Below, in pieces: positions 63,175 through 64,000 of a stretch of DNA of 64,000 bases; position 1 is the stretch's first letter, and each line of letters opens with the position of its first letter. The translations under genes were made by a program, and so were the position numbers. Under the pieces are notes generated by a model. That model searched no databases. It saw only the letters and a program-made list of their open reading frames with translations, and was not told where the DNA came from. This DNA comes from Bacteroidales bacterium. Its GTDB lineage: Bacteria > Bacteroidota > Bacteroidia > Bacteroidales > F082. The stretch covers positions 1-64,000 of the forward strand of contig JANJXG010000010.1 in NCBI GenBank assembly GCA_024709145.1, read 5' to 3'.

Positions 63175-63921
63175 ATGAAATTATTAAGAATTTTGATTAC
63201 GGTAACCATCTTGTTATCAATGCAACTCACGGCTCAGGTAAGGTTTCAAACAGATGTTAGCAATTTGTCTGATGGGGTGCATGAGTTAACTGTCAGCGGT
63301 GTTAAATGCAAAGGGATGGTCAGTAAAGGAAAACAGACAGGGGTCTGGACAGCAGTTTTCGAAAACGGGCAACTACACATTCTGCAATATTTTAACCAGG
63401 GAATGCTTGATGGTTTGTACGTCGAGATTGAAAAGAATGGATTTATTGCCGTTCAGGCTGAAATGATGCAGGATAAATTGAACGGGCGGTACCTTAAATT
63501 TCGCACAGGAGGCAAAATTACTTTGGAAGAAAATTACAAAGATGGTCTTCTTCATGGTTCAAGGAAGGTGTATTATGATCGGGGTAAGATACAGGAGGAT
63601 GCAATGTTTGCTTCAGGCGTTAAGAATGGACCAAGTTATTGGTTTGATGAAGAAGGCAACCGCTTGGCAACCTATCACTATAAAGAGGGACTTTTCGACG
63701 GTGAGCAATTTACCTATTACCCCGGGGGCGGCCTAAAGTCTGAATTGCATTATGTTGCCAATAAAAAAGAGGGAAAGTTTCAGGATTATTTCGACAACGG
63801 CAAGCCCAGAACAATTGGAAATTATAAGGCTGACCTCAAAGATGGCGTGTGGCAGGAATTGGATCAGGAAGGAAAGTTATTGAAGCAAACCCATTTCAAA
63901 ATGGGAGTAGAGATTCATTAA
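63175..63921 (+). CDS. YwqK/MORN-repeat protein, exported (second copy)
   Basis: 248 residues. Signal peptide MKLLRILITVTILLSM to QLTAQ. About seven to eight imperfect repeats such as FENGQLHILQYFNQGMLDG and YPGGGLKSELHYVANKKEG. It is a clear paralogue in kind of the protein at 55588-56259, without close sequence identity. ATG 63175 is preferred over the TTG at 63169. Function unknown. The last 79 bases of the window hold no further recognisable gene. Confidence 0.85.
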   Translation: MKLLRILITVTILLSMQLTAQVRFQTDVSNLSDGVHELTVSGVKCKGMVSKGKQTGVWTAVFENGQLHILQYFNQGMLDGLYVEIEKNGFIAVQAEMMQDKLNGRYLKFRTGGKITLEENYKDGLLHGSRKVYYDRGKIQEDAMFASGVKNGPSYWFDEEGNRLATYHYKEGLFDGEQFTYYPGGGLKSELHYVANKKEGKFQDYFDNGKPRTIGNYKADLKDGVWQELDQEGKLLKQTHFKMGVEIH

Positions 63922-64000
63922 TTAACCATAATACTGTGATTTTAAGTGAAGATAACAAATCCATATGCATTACTGCAACAGCATTTCTGCTTCGGTTGTT

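Noticed and set aside
63922-64000. C-terminal end of a minus-strand gene at the right edge (frame ending with a stop at 63970)
   Set aside because: Only nine codons visible, so a real gene cannot be supported.
1-64000. CRISPR arrays, IS elements, prophage, integrase or attachment sites
   Set aside because: No spaced repeats, transposase or integrase motifs, or direct repeats at gene ends were seen.

Overview
The window is a continuous piece of a chromosome from a member of the Bacteroidota, most likely an anaerobic or microaerobic Bacteroidales/Marinilabiliales-type organism. The evidence is the protein families present (Porin_10, DUF4421, DUF5916, DUF4295, head-GIN DUF2807, DegV-DAK2 fusion, S9B dipeptidyl peptidase) and the Bacteroidota promoter -7 box TAnnTTTG, which lies just upstream of 26 genes. 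A Shine-Dalgarno sequence is rarely visible. Base composition and coding style look uniform. I see no insertion sequence, phage, integrase, CRISPR array, tRNA or rRNA, so this looks like ordinary core genome, not an island.

Layout. 1-10.9 kb: dipeptidyl peptidase IV cut by the left edge, GGGP synthase, a DUF5916 outer-membrane protein, a DsrE-family sulfur protein with an apparently non-ATG start, a PfkB sugar kinase behind arginine decarboxylase speA, and an AI-2E family membrane protein with an unknown partner. 11-17.3 kb: a C69 dipeptidase, a Porin_10 outer-membrane protein, a HerA-like ATPase and a voltage-gated-type K+ channel with a zinc ribbon. 17.3-27.2 kb, all on the minus strand: a TIGR02757 protein, a four-subunit 2-oxoacid:ferredoxin oxidoreductase, a class I aminotransferase, an unknown membrane protein, a fused ADP-forming acyl-CoA synthetase and a FakA-FakB-like fusion. 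27.5-38 kb: a 1290-residue AsmA-like protein, a DUF4421 protein, TrkH, an rRNA methyltransferase, a saccharopine-dehydrogenase-like enzyme and an EamA exporter. 38-45.8 kb: a head-GIN lipoprotein, YggS with DUF3108, an LTA-synthase-like phosphotransferase, and a three-gene operon of beta-helix lipoprotein, P-loop kinase and HD hydrolase. 45.8-52.8 kb: a six-gene minus-strand operon (TPR protein, aldehyde dehydrogenase, DUF368, aroE, NRAMP-like, galK). 53-64 kb: phosphohexomutase, a small basic protein, recR, two YwqK/MORN-like proteins, hutI-ftcD, marC, and the ribosomal/secretion cluster rpmG-DUF4295-ftsY-rimO.

Working together. The clearest functional story lies between 18 and 25 kb. The aminotransferase could make 2-oxoacids, the ferredoxin oxidoreductase could convert them to acyl-CoA plus reduced ferredoxin, and the ADP-forming synthetase could convert acyl-CoA to acid plus ATP. 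This is a complete route for energy conservation from amino acids. HutI and FtcD further along are the lower half of histidine breakdown to glutamate. DPP IV and the C69 dipeptidase would supply peptides and amino acids. Together they suggest a peptide- and amino-acid-using lifestyle; this is inference.

I did not find a convincing previously undescribed multi-gene system. The points most worth checking are single-protein oddities (an NRAMP-like protein lacking the canonical metal-site motifs, a DAK2-DegV fusion, a zinc-ribbon K+ channel, an ATT-start DsrE gene) and the promoter boxes, which correct several gene starts.
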